Shown in pieces: positions 54,790 to 63,680 of a DNA stretch of 64,000 bases. Each line of letters starts with the position of its first letter. Position 1 is the stretch's first letter. The stretch is taken from contig JAMLIQ010000004.1 in assembly GCA_023954095.1 (NCBI GenBank), positions 1-64,000 on the forward strand, written 5' to 3'. The stretch comes from Burkholderiaceae bacterium (GTDB lineage Bacteria; Pseudomonadota; Gammaproteobacteria; Burkholderiales; Burkholderiaceae_C). Under the pieces are notes generated by a model, which was not told where the DNA came from, did no database searches, and worked only from the letters and a program-made list of their open reading frames with translations. The position numbers and the translations under genes are program-made.

Positions 54790-54957
54790 GACGAACTTGG
54801 GCGCCATGATGAGCACGGTGTGGCTAAAGTTATGAAACTCGCGTGCCCAGTGATGTGCACCGGAGCACGCTTCCATGCCGATGAGGCAAGGTGACAGCGA
54901 GGCGATGAGTTCGAGCAATTTGGAGCGCGCCACGCTGGGGCGTATCCCAAGTGGCAT
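54790..54957 (-). pseudogene. IS110-family transposase fragment, N-terminal part
   Basis: About 56 codons, including [20 protein letters not shown] and GAHHWARE then [11 protein letters not shown], which match the N-terminal DEDD domain of IS110/IS1111 transposases around the second acidic residue ([13 protein letters not shown]). It is joined in frame to the integrase relic at its 3' side. Confidence 0.72.
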
Positions 54958-55094
54958 GTATCGTTGAACCCTTGTCGCAAAGGAGCGCGCCATGCCAAAG
55001 ACTGTCGGCAAATCACCTGAGGCCTCACCGGCGTCCAAAGCCAAGCCGATACGCAAGCGAGCCAAGGCGGCAAGCTTGGGCATCGCCTACCAGC

Positions 55095-55535
55095 ACCGCA
55101 TTGAAAGTCATCAGCGAGATTGGCGTTGATCTGGCACGCTTTCCCAGCGTGAAGCACTTCACGTCCTGGCTAGGCTTGTGTCCGGGCACCAAGATTTCGG
55201 GCAGCAAGGTGCTTTCAAGTGCCACCAAGCCCTGTGCCAACCGAGCCGCTCAGGCCCTGCGCATGGCCGCGCAGGCGCTGCGCAAAAATCAAACCGCACT
55301 GGGAGCGCACCACCGTCGGCTGTGTTCACGTATGGACAAACCCAAGGCCATCACCGCCAGCGCACACAAGCTGGCGCGGCTGGTGTATTTCATGCTGACC
55401 AAGGGGCAGGCCTTTGTCGAGGCCGGGCAGGATCAATACGAAGAACAGTATCGCCAGCGGGTGGTGGAAAATCTGACGCGCCGGGCTCACCAATTGGGCT
55501 TTCAACTTATACCGCAGGGAACCGCCACAGCATGA
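55095..55535 (+). pseudogene. IS110-family transposase fragment, C-terminal part
   Basis: About 146 codons to a natural stop. TALKVISEIGVDLARFPSVK, HFTSWLGLCPGTKISGSKVL and AAHKLARLVYFMLTKG match the Transposase_20 C-terminal domain of IS110/IS1111 elements. The orientation is opposite to the N-terminal fragment at 54790-54957, so the two come from different copies or from an inversion. Bases 54958-55094 between them hold a 46-codon start-like frame (ATG 54992, [19 protein letters not shown], with AAAGGAG upstream) that I cannot identify and that may be another gene start cut off by the insertion. Confidence 0.8.
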
Positions 55536-55585
55536 TCTCGAAGAGCCGATTTCTCAGCGTTGGTGAGGAAGTTTCTTAAGAGACG

Positions 55586-56500
55586 TCAGAAGGTGAGCAG
55601 AAGCCGGTCATGCACTACATGATCTTCAAGGCTCAAGCCATTCATTTGAAAGCGCTTTAGCATTGAGCGCCCCACGCTGACGAACACCTCGCGTTCGAAT
55701 AGGCCATTGGGGATCGGAATGTCACAAACCTTACGGCCCGAATACTTGGTGCCGTCAATACTAAGGGCAACATATACGCCCCTAGCCTTGCACTCAACGA
55801 TTGAATCGAAGAGACGTTGCAGCGAGAATGCCTGGGCACCGTACAAAATGGCCTGACTGTCTGCGTAAGGCGGATCACAATAAACTAGGTCGCCCCGTCT
55901 TGCTTCGCTCATAGAAACGGCGAAATCCTGATGCACAAAACGTGTTCCCTGTGTTCTTGCATGCCATAGGTCAACTCGCTTCTCGAAACTCTCTGGCGGC
56001 ACTGGATGATGGGCCCCGACCGGTGTGCTCATGAAGCCATCGTTCTTGCGGAATCGAACAACTCCGCCGTAACACGTCCGACAGAGAAAAAGTAGATCGG
56101 CTCCGTTGGGTCTGGCGTTGTAGCTGGCCAGCACACCCTCATAGGCCGCCTTTTTGCCTAGCTTTGCTATCAGCGCATGACGTTGGGCATATTGCTGCTT
56201 AAGCTCTTCCTTGTTGCGATGCAGCGTTTGCCAGATTTCAATGAGCGGCGCAAACGCGTCACTTGCTACAGCACTTCTCGGGGCCAAAACGCCCAAGACA
56301 CCTCCACTACCAAGGAACGGTTCGAAGTACGTGCCAAACTGCCCTGGGAAGTGTTTGATGATCTCATCGGCCTGTTTCTGCTTGTTCCCCACCCACTTCA
56401 AGAGTTGTGTGCGAAAAGGCCTGCTCCCATCCAAAGCTGGAACGGGTGCATCTTCTAGCGCGAACAATTCAGGCTGTCGTTGGGCGACTGTGTCAAGCAT
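55586..56500 (-). CDS. DNA adenine N6-methyltransferase of a type II restriction-modification system (D12 class)
   Basis: 304 residues. Motif X KWVGNK at 35-40, SAM-binding motif I FEPFLGSGGVL at 59-69, and catalytic motif IV DPPYADS starting at 209, the order of alpha-class (Dam/DpnM-like) N6-adenine methyltransferases. SLQRLFDSIVECKARGVYVA and SMLKRFQMN lie in the C-terminal part. It protects the host from the endonuclease coded divergently at 56769. The recognition sequence cannot be read from the protein. Codon use is clearly more AT-rich than in the core genes around, a sign of transfer. Confidence 0.92.
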   Translation of the reverse strand: MLDTVAQRQPELFALEDAPVPALDGSRPFRTQLLKWVGNKQKQADEIIKHFPGQFGTYFEPFLGSGGVLGVLAPRSAVASDAFAPLIEIWQTLHRNKEELKQQYAQRHALIAKLGKKAAYEGVLASYNARPNGADLLFLCRTCYGGVVRFRKNDGFMSTPVGAHHPVPPESFEKRVDLWHARTQGTRFVHQDFAVSMSEARRGDLVYCDPPYADSQAILYGAQAFSLQRLFDSIVECKARGVYVALSIDGTKYSGRKVCDIPIPNGLFEREVFVSVGRSMLKRFQMNGLSLEDHVVHDRLLLTF

Positions 56501-56526
56501 AGCGAGGTATCCGTAGTTGCTGGGTC

Positions 56527-56571
56527 ATTCTAACATTCTAAATTTGAATATTCTAACATCGAATTTACATT
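56527..56571. promoter_or_regulatory. Direct repeats and overlapping promoters between methyltransferase and controller genes
   Basis: ATTCTAACAT occurs at 56527-56536 and again at 56550-56559, 23 bases apart. A rightward promoter TTGAAT (56544-56549)-N16-TACATT (56566-56571) ends seven bases before the controller ATG. The repeats are likely operator sites of the controller protein, as in C-protein-regulated systems. Confidence 0.5.
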
Positions 56572-56578
56572 GTCCAGC

Positions 56579-56794
56579 ATGAAGAAATCCCGCCTCGCTG
56601 CGCTGCTGCGACAAGTTCGTCTGGATGCCAATCTGACGCAATCGCAACTTGCCGAAAAAATCGGGCAGACACAATCTTATGTATCCAAGTACGAAAACGG
56701 AGAGCAGAGGCTTGACCTTATCGAGCTTGAAACTGTGTGCAAAGCAGTGGGTGTTTCATTGACTGACTTTGTGGAAAAATATCTTGAAAGCTGA
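56579..56794 (+). CDS. Restriction-modification controller-like XRE family protein
   Basis: 71 residues with a Cro/C1-type helix-turn-helix (LRQVRLDANLTQSQLAEKIG, QTQSYVSKYENGEQRLDLIE). Size and position (between divergent MTase and downstream REase) are those of C proteins that delay endonuclease expression. The ATG at 56579 is used (MKKSRLAALLRQ); a TTG three codons earlier is possible. No Shine-Dalgarno is present and the promoter is very close, so the message may be leaderless, as for several known C genes. Overlaps the endonuclease gene by 26 bases. Confidence 0.85.
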   Translation: MKKSRLAALLRQVRLDANLTQSQLAEKIGQTQSYVSKYENGEQRLDLIELETVCKAVGVSLTDFVEKYLES

Positions 56795-57644
56795 CACTAG
56801 ATTTCTCGTTCAACCCAAGGAATTTTGGGCGAATGTCCGTACGATTAGCCAAGAAGTCGGTTACACCGAACGTGGCGCGAATTCCATAAAGATCCCCTCG
56901 CTTAATGCTATCCGCAAGGAGTTTGGCAGACTCGGCCTTACAACGGCTCATATTGCAGAGGAGGACAGTACGTTGACCGATTTCGGTCAACGCCTATTCG
57001 ACTACTTTTCTTTCCGAGCCTCTGTGCTTAATGACACCGTGCAGGGCTACTTCATGAAAAAGGATTCAGCCGAGGTTGAATTTAATCGACTCAAGGCGAG
57101 CTTAAATCCTAAGTGCCCCTTGCCGATGAACAAGCAAAAGGCTGAGAAGAAAAACTATGCATTTCTCACAGGCATGGTCAACATGCTCGTAGAGGCGAAC
57201 ATTGGTGATGCTCGATGCGACTACGACCCACGCGGCCTGACAATGATGACCCATCAATCAATGCCTCTGCGCACGCTATCACGTCGGGTAGATGGTGCTT
57301 TTCCATCTGTCGTAAATCCCATCGCAATTTGGGAGATCAAAGAGTACTACTACACAACCACCTTTGGAAGTCGTGTAGCAGATGGAGTGTACGAAACACT
57401 ACTGGACGGCATGGAGTTAGAAGAACTTGAAGCCGCTGCGGAGCGCAAAGTTCAGCATGTACTATTCATCGACGACTACTTTACGTGGTGGGAATGTGGT
57501 CGCTCATATCTATGCCGCATGATTGATATGCTTCACATGGGTTATGTTGATGAAGTCGTATTTGGTCGTGAAGTGCTCACGCGCCTTCCTGTATTGGCGA
57601 GAGAATGGAAAGCTGTATACGATGCGGCTGAAAATGACGTCTAA
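56769..57644 (+). CDS. Type II restriction endonuclease (PD-(D/E)xK fold)
   Basis: 291 residues from a TTG start; another TTG at 56784 could be used. Catalytic residues look like Asp175 (RRVDGAFPS) and Glu189-x-Lys191 (WEIKEYYYTTTFGSRVADGV), the PD-(D/E)xK pattern. The segment WEIKEYYYTTTFGSRVADGV is typical of a family of endonucleases encoded with D12 MTases. It starts inside the controller gene, so its translation depends on it. Low GC compared with neighbours. The stop TAA is at the end of GACGTCTAA. Confidence 0.8.
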   Translation: MWKNILKADTRFLVQPKEFWANVRTISQEVGYTERGANSIKIPSLNAIRKEFGRLGLTTAHIAEEDSTLTDFGQRLFDYFSFRASVLNDTVQGYFMKKDSAEVEFNRLKASLNPKCPLPMNKQKAEKKNYAFLTGMVNMLVEANIGDARCDYDPRGLTMMTHQSMPLRTLSRRVDGAFPSVVNPIAIWEIKEYYYTTTFGSRVADGVYETLLDGMELEELEAAAERKVQHVLFIDDYFTWWECGRSYLCRMIDMLHMGYVDEVVFGREVLTRLPVLAREWKAVYDAAENDV

Positions 57645-58161
57645 CTGGTCGTATATGGACTCCCCCACAACAGCAAGAGCCTGACCGATTGGTGACCAAG
57701 GGGTAAAAACCTGCAGTCGTATATCCGGCATCTGTTGTGGACTCTGTGGTGGTCCGTGCCGACATGGAATCTGCGTCACCGCTTCGCCACACGTTGCAAG
57801 CGGCAGGCAGGCTGCTGGAAGAGTTATCGGCGTAGTGCGGTGTGGGAGGAACCCGATGGGCCATGATGGTCGATCAAACCCGTCGCAAGTGGTGGGGGAA
57901 ACTGGCCGTGGCGTGTGTCTCAGGCTGGCATGGCATAGCTTTGGCGGCGGGGTTTTTTGCTCAACTGCGCCGCCTCGTCAAACGGTGCGTGGCCGCGCAA
58001 CCGCCCCGAGCTGTACTCGCGGGGCGTCAGGCCGAACCAGCTTGCGAAGTGGCGCGCATCCGCAAAGTGCGTCAGCGCTGACAGGCGCATCCAACTGCGG
58101 TTTTAGGTTCAATAGACAAAATATTGACCTCAAATAGGTATTAAGTGGTCTAATAGCCAAA
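57645..58161. other. 517-base non-coding stretch with mobile-element debris
   Basis: No intact gene. It contains an inverted pair CCACAACAG (57665-57673) / CTGTTGTGG (57732-57740), twice the word TCGTATAT close by, a short IS110-like coding fragment on the minus strand (57985-58085) and the hipB operator region at the right end. It looks like the worn remains of one or more insertion sequences. Confidence 0.6.
57985..58085 (-). pseudogene. Short IS110-family transposase fragment
   Basis: On the minus strand one frame reads LTHFADARHFASWFGLTPRE YSSGR, matching the conserved ...ARHFASWLGLTP.. stretch of the Transposase_20 domain. About 33 codons only; both sides are lost or shifted in frame. 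Confidence 0.5.
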
Positions 58162-58170
58162 ATGTTGGAC
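58111..58170 (+). promoter_or_regulatory. Paired operator of the hipBA operon
   Basis: Two 19-base direct repeats, AATAGACAAAATATTGACC (58111-58129) and AATAGCCAAAATGTTGGAC (58152-58170), match at 16 of 19 positions. Each contains a CAA-N4-TTG palindrome. The second copy includes the hipB ATG (58162). HipB-type dimers binding here would cover the promoter and the start codon. Confidence 0.6.
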
Positions 58171-58491
58171 TTTGCTTTCTCCACTAGCGATGAAATCGCC
58201 GCAGCGTTGGGCCTGCGGCTCAAAGCAGTGCGCCTGTCGCAGTCGCTGACGCAGGCCGACCTGGCCGAGCGAGCCGGGATTTCGGTGGGCACGGTCAAGG
58301 CGCTCGAAAGAACCGGCCAGTCCTCCGTGGCATCGCTGGTCCGCGTTGTGCAGGCCTTGGGGTTGACCGACCAGCTGCAATCGCTGTTTGTGCTCCAGGT
58401 GCAGTCGATTGCAGCAATGGAGCAAGCCCAACTGGCCAAACGTCAGCGGGCGCCGCGCAAGGCCCGGGTCACGGTGCGGAGCCAGCCATGA
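58162..58491 (+). CDS. hipB: HipB-type antitoxin, XRE family regulator
   Basis: 109 residues with a helix-turn-helix (LKAVRLSQSLTQADLAERAG, ISVGTVKALERTGQSSVASL) and a basic tail (AKRQRAPRKARVTVRSQP). It neutralises HipA and represses the operon. No Shine-Dalgarno is apparent; the ATG lies within the second operator repeat. Its stop overlaps the hipA ATG by four bases. Confidence 0.9.
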   Translation: MLDFAFSTSDEIAAALGLRLKAVRLSQSLTQADLAERAGISVGTVKALERTGQSSVASLVRVVQALGLTDQLQSLFVLQVQSIAAMEQAQLAKRQRAPRKARVTVRSQP

Positions 58492-59714
58492 AAAAGCTGC
58501 GGGTGTTCTACGAAGGCTGGGGCGAACGTTGGCCACTGGCCACCCTGGCAGATGATGGCCGACACCTGCTGTTTGAATACAGCGCAGAGGCGCTTGCACA
58601 GGGGCTGGAGCTTTCGCCCAGGCACCTGGCCCTCAGGGCCCCAGCCTACGGCGGTTTTCCAGAGCACCAGATGCGCTTGCCGGGCCTGGTGGCCGATGCC
58701 CTGCCCGACGGCTGGGGACTGATGCTCATGGACCGGCTGTTTCGCAAAAGCGGGCATGCGCCAGCGGGGTTGTCGCCCCTGGAGCGCCTGGCGTTCATCG
58801 GCGCCCGGGCCATGGGCGCATTGACGTTCGAGCCCGCCGACCCGTGGGCCCTGTCTGGCGAGGATGTAAAGCTGTTGGAGCTGGCACAGCAGGCCCAGGC
58901 GGTGATTGCCGACAAGGACACCGAAGCGTTGAAAGCCCTGGCGCTGATGGGAGGCTCACCCCATGGGGCGCGGCCCAAGGTGCTGGTTTTTCACGACCCG
59001 CACACCGGTCACATGAGCAGCCAACCGTTTGCAGGCGCCGGGGCGTGGCTGGTCAAGTTCCAGGCGCAGGCGGAGCACAAAGAGGTCTGCGCCATCGAAA
59101 ACCTCTACGCCGATTTGGCGCGCGCTTATGGGTTGGACATTCCGGCCACCCGTTACTTCGACCTGGACCCAAAGCTGGCGGGCTTTGGCATCGAACGCTT
59201 TGACGTCGAGCGCAGTATGCGTGTGCCTGTGCACACGCTGGCCGGCTTGTTGCACGCCAATTTCCGGGTGCCGTCGGCGGTGGACTACACCACCTTCCTC
59301 CGAGCCACCCGGTTTCTCACCCGCAGCCAGGCCGAGGTGAACAAGGCGTATGAGCGGGCGGTGTTCAACGTCATGTTCAACAACCGTGACGACCACGCCA
59401 AGAACATTTCATTCCGGCTGTCACGGGACCGGACCTGGCACCTCGCCCCGGCCTACGACCTGACCTACTGTGCAGGCCCCGGCGGCGAACACCAGATGGA
59501 TGTCTGCGGCGAAGGGCGGTCCATCACACGCAGCCACATGATGGACCTGGCCAAGCAAGGGGATGTGCCCGTGGGATTTGCGCAGAACAGCTTGGAACGC
59601 GCCATCAGCCTGGTTGAAGAGCTTCCAACGATGGCGAAGAACCATCCGATTCGTCAGACCACATTGCGCACCATCAGGTCAGCGGTCGAGGGCCATCGGG
59701 CGCGGCTTCGTTAA
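58488..59714 (+). CDS. hipA: HipA-type serine/threonine kinase toxin
   Basis: 408 residues. HipA_N domain first (YEGWGERWPLATLADDGRHL, PEHQMRLPGLVADALPDGWG), then the kinase-like HipA_C domain: glycine-rich loop with a possible autophosphorylated serine MGGSPHGARPK at 154-164, Lys190 in WLVKF, the catalytic loop NRDDHAKN at 299-306, and metal-binding APAYDLT at 320-326. E. coli HipA phosphorylates glutamyl-tRNA synthetase; the target here is unknown. All kinase residues appear intact, so the toxin should be active. Confidence 0.92.
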   Translation: MKKLRVFYEGWGERWPLATLADDGRHLLFEYSAEALAQGLELSPRHLALRAPAYGGFPEHQMRLPGLVADALPDGWGLMLMDRLFRKSGHAPAGLSPLERLAFIGARAMGALTFEPADPWALSGEDVKLLELAQQAQAVIADKDTEALKALALMGGSPHGARPKVLVFHDPHTGHMSSQPFAGAGAWLVKFQAQAEHKEVCAIENLYADLARAYGLDIPATRYFDLDPKLAGFGIERFDVERSMRVPVHTLAGLLHANFRVPSAVDYTTFLRATRFLTRSQAEVNKAYERAVFNVMFNNRDDHAKNISFRLSRDRTWHLAPAYDLTYCAGPGGEHQMDVCGEGRSITRSHMMDLAKQGDVPVGFAQNSLERAISLVEELPTMAKNHPIRQTTLRTIRSAVEGHRARLR

Positions 59715-59782
59715 GCGGTCTTGTTTTCCCGTCGGATGGGTGCCGCATCGCGCCTTTCCAAGGCAACGAATGCACGCCAGTT

Positions 59783-59843
59783 ACTATCAAATAGATAGCT
59801 TTTGACGCTTGCTGGATATGCCTTAGAGGTCAATTTTCTCAAA
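59783..59843 (-). repeat. Dispersed palindromic repeat, copy 11, at the right edge of the island
   Basis: On the plus strand it reads CTATCAAATAGATAGCTTTT, GACGCTTGCTGGATATGCCT, TAGAGGTCAATTTTCTCAAA. The reverse complement aligns with the forward consensus, with a degraded right arm. It lies between hipA and ppsR. Confidence 0.7.
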
Positions 59844-59893
59844 ATATCCCAACCGGCCTCCATGCCCGTCCCGCCCCTGTCCCCCAGGGCAGA

Positions 59894-60718
59894 TCAATAC
59901 ACCAGCCGTTCCGGCCGGATCTCCTGCAGGATGGTGGTGGCAATTTCCTCGATGGACTTGGTGGTGGATGACAGCCAGCGGATGCCCGAGCGCCGCATCA
60001 TGGCCTCGGCCTCGGCGACCTCGTGGCGGCAGTTCTGCAGGCTGGCGTAGCGCGACTCGGGGCGGCGTTCGCTGCGGATTTCGGACAGGCGCTCGGGGCT
60101 GATGGTCAGGCCAAAAATCTTCTTGCGGTGCGGCACCAGCGCGGGCGGCAGCTCGCGGCGGTCAAAGTCTTCGGGGATCAGCGGGTAGTTGGCCGCCTTC
60201 AGGCCGTGCTGCATGGCCAGGTACAGGCTGGTGGGGGTTTTGCCGCTGCGGCTCACGCCCACCAGGATCACGTCGGCACCTGCCAGGTCATGGTTGGTCT
60301 GCCCGTCATCGTGGGCCAGGCTGAAGTTGATGGCTTCGATGCGGTCGTGGTATTCCTTGCTCTTGCTGATGTCCGAGAAGCGCCCCACGCGGTGGTGCGA
60401 CTTGATGCCCAGTTCCACCTCCAGCGGGTGCACGAAGGTCCCAAACATGTCCAGCAGCATGCCGCCTTTGCAGCCTTCCTGGATGACCTTGAGCACTTCC
60501 ATGTTCACCAGGGTGGTAAACACGATGCTCTTGCGTCCTTCCACTTCGGCCGTGTGGTTGATCTGGCGCACCGCCTGGTGGGCCTTGTCCGCCGTGTCGA
60601 TGAAGGGCAGGCGCACACGGCGCGGCGCCAGTTCGAATTGGGCCAGGATGGCATTGCCAAAGGTTTCGGCAGTGATGCCGGTGCCGTCGGAGACAAAAAA
60701 CACGGTGCGAGTGTGCAT
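59894..60718 (-). CDS. ppsR: PEP synthase regulatory protein (ADP-dependent kinase / Pi-dependent phosphorylase)
   Basis: 274 residues. DUF299/PSRP family: N-terminal [21 protein letters not shown]-loop GVSRSGKT at 154-161, and [20 protein letters not shown]. It inactivates PpsA by phosphorylating a threonine near the catalytic histidine, using ADP, and reverses this with phosphate. It faces its target gene ppsA across 193 bases, the common arrangement. Confidence 0.95.
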   Translation of the reverse strand: MHTRTVFFVSDGTGITAETFGNAILAQFELAPRRVRLPFIDTADKAHQAVRQINHTAEVEGRKSIVFTTLVNMEVLKVIQEGCKGGMLLDMFGTFVHPLEVELGIKSHHRVGRFSDISKSKEYHDRIEAINFSLAHDDGQTNHDLAGADVILVGVSRSGKTPTSLYLAMQHGLKAANYPLIPEDFDRRELPPALVPHRKKIFGLTISPERLSEIRSERRPESRYASLQNCRHEVAEAEAMMRRSGIRWLSSTTKSIEEIATTILQEIRPERLVY

Positions 60719-60911
60719 GCGGGGCCTTAGGGGATACGTCAGCCCGTTGCCAGAAGCGCGGGCCTACAATTGCGCCCATTATCCAAATTCTGACCATGCG
60801 CGCCGTCGGCCCACAAGCACAACAACAATGCCGAGCCCCGCGCCTGGTTGCTCGCCCACTGCTCCTCCAGGGCATGGGCGCAGACCCGGTTTCAACTTCT
60901 GGAGCTTTCCC

Positions 60912-63302
60912 ATGTCTGCACTGTTCAACGCGACCGCCCTGGTCGTACCGTTTGAAAACCTGAGAATGACCGACGTCGAGTCGGTGGGCGGCAAGAATGC
61001 CTCTCTCGGCGAGATGATTTCGCAGTTGCCCGAGGGCGTGCGCGTGCCTACGGGCTTTGCCACCACGGCGCATGCCTTCCGCGCATTTCTGGCCCATGAC
61101 GGCCTGGCCGACCGCATCAGCCAGAAGCTCGCCAGCCTCGATACCGAGGATGTGCGCGCACTGGCCCAGGTGGGCGCCGAAATCCGTGCCATGGTGGAGG
61201 CCCAGCCTTTCCCCGCCGACCTGGAGCAGGCCATCCGCGAGGAGTTTGCGCGCCTCTCCGCAGGCAACCCCCATGCCAGTTTCGCTGTGCGCTCGTCGGC
61301 CACGGCCGAGGATCTGCCCGACGCATCCTTTGCCGGTCAGCAGGAAACCTTCTTGAATGTGCACGGCATCGAAGAGGTGCTGCACAAGATGAAGGAGGTG
61401 TTTGCCAGCCTCTACAACGACCGCGCCATCAGCTACCGCGTGCACAAGGGCTTTGCGCACGATGTGGTGGCCCTGTCGGCCGGCGTGCAGCGCATGGTGC
61501 GTTCCGACCTGGGCGCGGCGGGTGTGATGTTCACCATCGATACCGAGAGCGGATTCGAGGACGTGGTGTTCATCACGTCGAGCTACGGCCTGGGCGAGAC
61601 GGTGGTGCAGGGCGCCGTGAACCCCGACGAGTTCTACGTGCACAAGCCCATGCTCAAGGCGGGCAAGCAGGCGGTGATCCGCCGCAACCTGGGTTCCAAG
61701 CTGATCCAGATGGTGTTCTCCACCCCCGAGGAGAAGGCCGCCTCGGGCAAGCTCATCAAGACCACCGACGTGCCCGCCGAGCTGCGCAACCGTTACTCGC
61801 TCACCGACGCCGACGTGCAGCAACTGGCGCAGTACGCGCTGGTGATCGAGCAGCACTACGGCCGCCCCATGGACATCGAGTGGGGCAAGGACGGCGAAGA
61901 CGGTCTGCTCTACATCCTGCAGGCGCGCCCCGAGACGGTGAAGAGCCAGGTGCAGGGCCAGGCCGAGCTGCGCTACAAGCTCAAGGGCACGGGCCCGGTG
62001 CTGGCCGAGGGCCGCGCCATTGGCCAGAAGATCGGCACCGGCCCGGTGCGCCTGGTGCACAACATTTCCGAGATGGACAAGGTGCAGCCCGGCGACGTGC
62101 TCGTCACCGACATGACCGACCCCAACTGGGAGCCCGTGATGAAGCGCGCCAGCGCCATCGTCACCAACCGGGGTGGGCGCACCTGCCACGCCGCCATCAT
62201 CGCGCGCGAGCTGGGCATTCCTGCCGTGGTGGGCTGCGGCAACGCCACCGACAAGCTGAGCGACGGCACCCTGGTCACCGTGAGCTGCGCCGAAGGCGAC
62301 ACCGGCCACATCTACGACGGCCTGCTGGAGACCGAGGTGACCGAGGTGCAGCGCGGCACCATGCCCCCCATCAAGACCAAGATCATGATGAACGTGGGCA
62401 ACCCGCAGCTCGCCTTCGACTTCGCCCAGCTGCCCAACGAGGGCGTGGGCCTGGCGCGGCTGGAGTTCATCATCAACAACAACATCGGCGTGCACCCCAA
62501 GGCCATCCTGGACTACCCGGCGGTGGATGCCGACCTGAAGAAGGCGGTGGAATCCGTGGCGCGCGGCCATGCCTCGCCCCGCGCCTTCTACGTCGACAAG
62601 GTGGCCGAGGGCGTGGCCACCATCGCGGCGGCCTTCTGGCCCAAGCCGGTGATCGTGCGCCTGTCGGATTTCAAGTCCAATGAATACCGCAAGCTCATCG
62701 GCGGCAGCCGCTACGAGCCCGAGGAAGAAAACCCCATGCTGGGCTTCCGGGGCGCGGCGCGCTATGTGAGCGCGGACTTCGGCGAGGCCTTCGCCATGGA
62801 GTGCGAGGCGCTCAAGCGCGTGCGCAACGACATGGGCCTGACCAACGTGCAGGTGATGGTGCCCTTCGTTCGCACGCTGGGCCAGGCCGAGCGCGTCACG
62901 CAGCTGCTGGCGCAGCATGGCCTCAAGCGCGGCGAGAACGAGCTCAAGCTCATCATGATGTGCGAGATCCCGAGCAACGCCATCCTGGCCGAACGCTTCC
63001 TGGAATTCTTCGACGGCTTCTCCATCGGCTCGAACGACCTGACCCAGCTCACCCTGGGCCTGGACCGCGACTCGGGCCTGGAGCTGCTGGCGCAGGACTT
63101 CGACGAGCGCGACCCGGCCGTCGAGGCGCTGATCCACCTGGCCATCAAGGCCTGCCGCGCGCAGGGCAAGTACATCGGCATCTGCGGCCAGGGCCCCAGC
63201 GACCACCCCGACTTTGCCCAGTGGCTGGCCCAGGAAGGCATCACGTCCATCTCGCTCAACCCGGACAGCGTGATCGCCACCTGGAAGCAGCTGGCGCTCT
63301 GA
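60912..63302 (+). CDS. ppsA: Phosphoenolpyruvate synthase (pyruvate, water dikinase)
   Basis: 796 residues. ATP-grasp-like N-terminal domain ([40 protein letters not shown]), the phosphohistidine domain with [14 protein letters not shown] near residue 425 (the Thr before Cys-His is the regulatory target of PpsR), and the PEP-binding barrel ending in [11 protein letters not shown]. Converts pyruvate to PEP for gluconeogenesis. The ATG at 60912 is the family N-terminus ([17 protein letters not shown]). A TACAAT box is present at 60765-60770. Confidence 0.97.
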   Translation: MSALFNATALVVPFENLRMTDVESVGGKNASLGEMISQLPEGVRVPTGFATTAHAFRAFLAHDGLADRISQKLASLDTEDVRALAQVGAEIRAMVEAQPFPADLEQAIREEFARLSAGNPHASFAVRSSATAEDLPDASFAGQQETFLNVHGIEEVLHKMKEVFASLYNDRAISYRVHKGFAHDVVALSAGVQRMVRSDLGAAGVMFTIDTESGFEDVVFITSSYGLGETVVQGAVNPDEFYVHKPMLKAGKQAVIRRNLGSKLIQMVFSTPEEKAASGKLIKTTDVPAELRNRYSLTDADVQQLAQYALVIEQHYGRPMDIEWGKDGEDGLLYILQARPETVKSQVQGQAELRYKLKGTGPVLAEGRAIGQKIGTGPVRLVHNISEMDKVQPGDVLVTDMTDPNWEPVMKRASAIVTNRGGRTCHAAIIARELGIPAVVGCGNATDKLSDGTLVTVSCAEGDTGHIYDGLLETEVTEVQRGTMPPIKTKIMMNVGNPQLAFDFAQLPNEGVGLARLEFIINNNIGVHPKAILDYPAVDADLKKAVESVARGHASPRAFYVDKVAEGVATIAAAFWPKPVIVRLSDFKSNEYRKLIGGSRYEPEEENPMLGFRGAARYVSADFGEAFAMECEALKRVRNDMGLTNVQVMVPFVRTLGQAERVTQLLAQHGLKRGENELKLIMMCEIPSNAILAERFLEFFDGFSIGSNDLTQLTLGLDRDSGLELLAQDFDERDPAVEALIHLAIKACRAQGKYIGICGQGPSDHPDFAQWLAQEGITSISLNPDSVIATWKQLAL

Positions 63303-63344
63303 GCCTCGGACGCGTTCTTTATCCGGTGCCGCAGCCATAACACC

Positions 63345-63680
63345 ATGATGCAGCAGCCACCGCCGTCCCACGAGGCCGAGATGGCGGGCCCGTTCCCGCC
63401 TGATCTGCACGATGTGCGGCATCTGCGGCTCAAGGCGGGCCTGCTGCTGCTGTGGGCGCTGGTGTCGTTCGTGGCGATGTACTTTGCCCGCGACCTGGAA
63501 GCCATCGTGGTCGGTGGCTGGCCCCTGGGGTTCTGGGTGGCGGCGCAAGGGGGCGTGCTGGTGTTCATTGCCATCGTCGTGGCCTATTGCTGGGCCATGA
63601 ACCGCTTTGAACGGCAGGATGCCGCACAGGCCGAACGGATGTCGGCACCTTCGGCGCCACCATCCCGCCCCCATGGCTGA
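63345..63680 (+). CDS. DUF4212 small subunit of a sodium/solute symporter
   Basis: 111 residues with two spans (LLLLWALVSFVAMYFA and FWVAAQGGVLVFIAIVVAYC). Matches the DUF4212 proteins that precede VC_2705-type sodium/solute symporters (acetate/solute permeases). Its stop overlaps the start of the symporter by eight bases. Confidence 0.9.
   Translation: MMQQPPPSHEAEMAGPFPPDLHDVRHLRLKAGLLLLWALVSFVAMYFARDLEAIVVGGWPLGFWVAAQGGVLVFIAIVVAYCWAMNRFERQDAAQAERMSAPSAPPSRPHG

Noticed and set aside
57638-57830. Possible integron attC site after the endonuclease stop (GTCTAAC fits the RYYYAAC end box)
   Set aside because: No matching GTTRRRY box follows at a suitable distance (the nearest, GTTATCG near 57817, does not fit) and no L-box pairing is visible, so the endonuclease is not claimed as a gene cassette.
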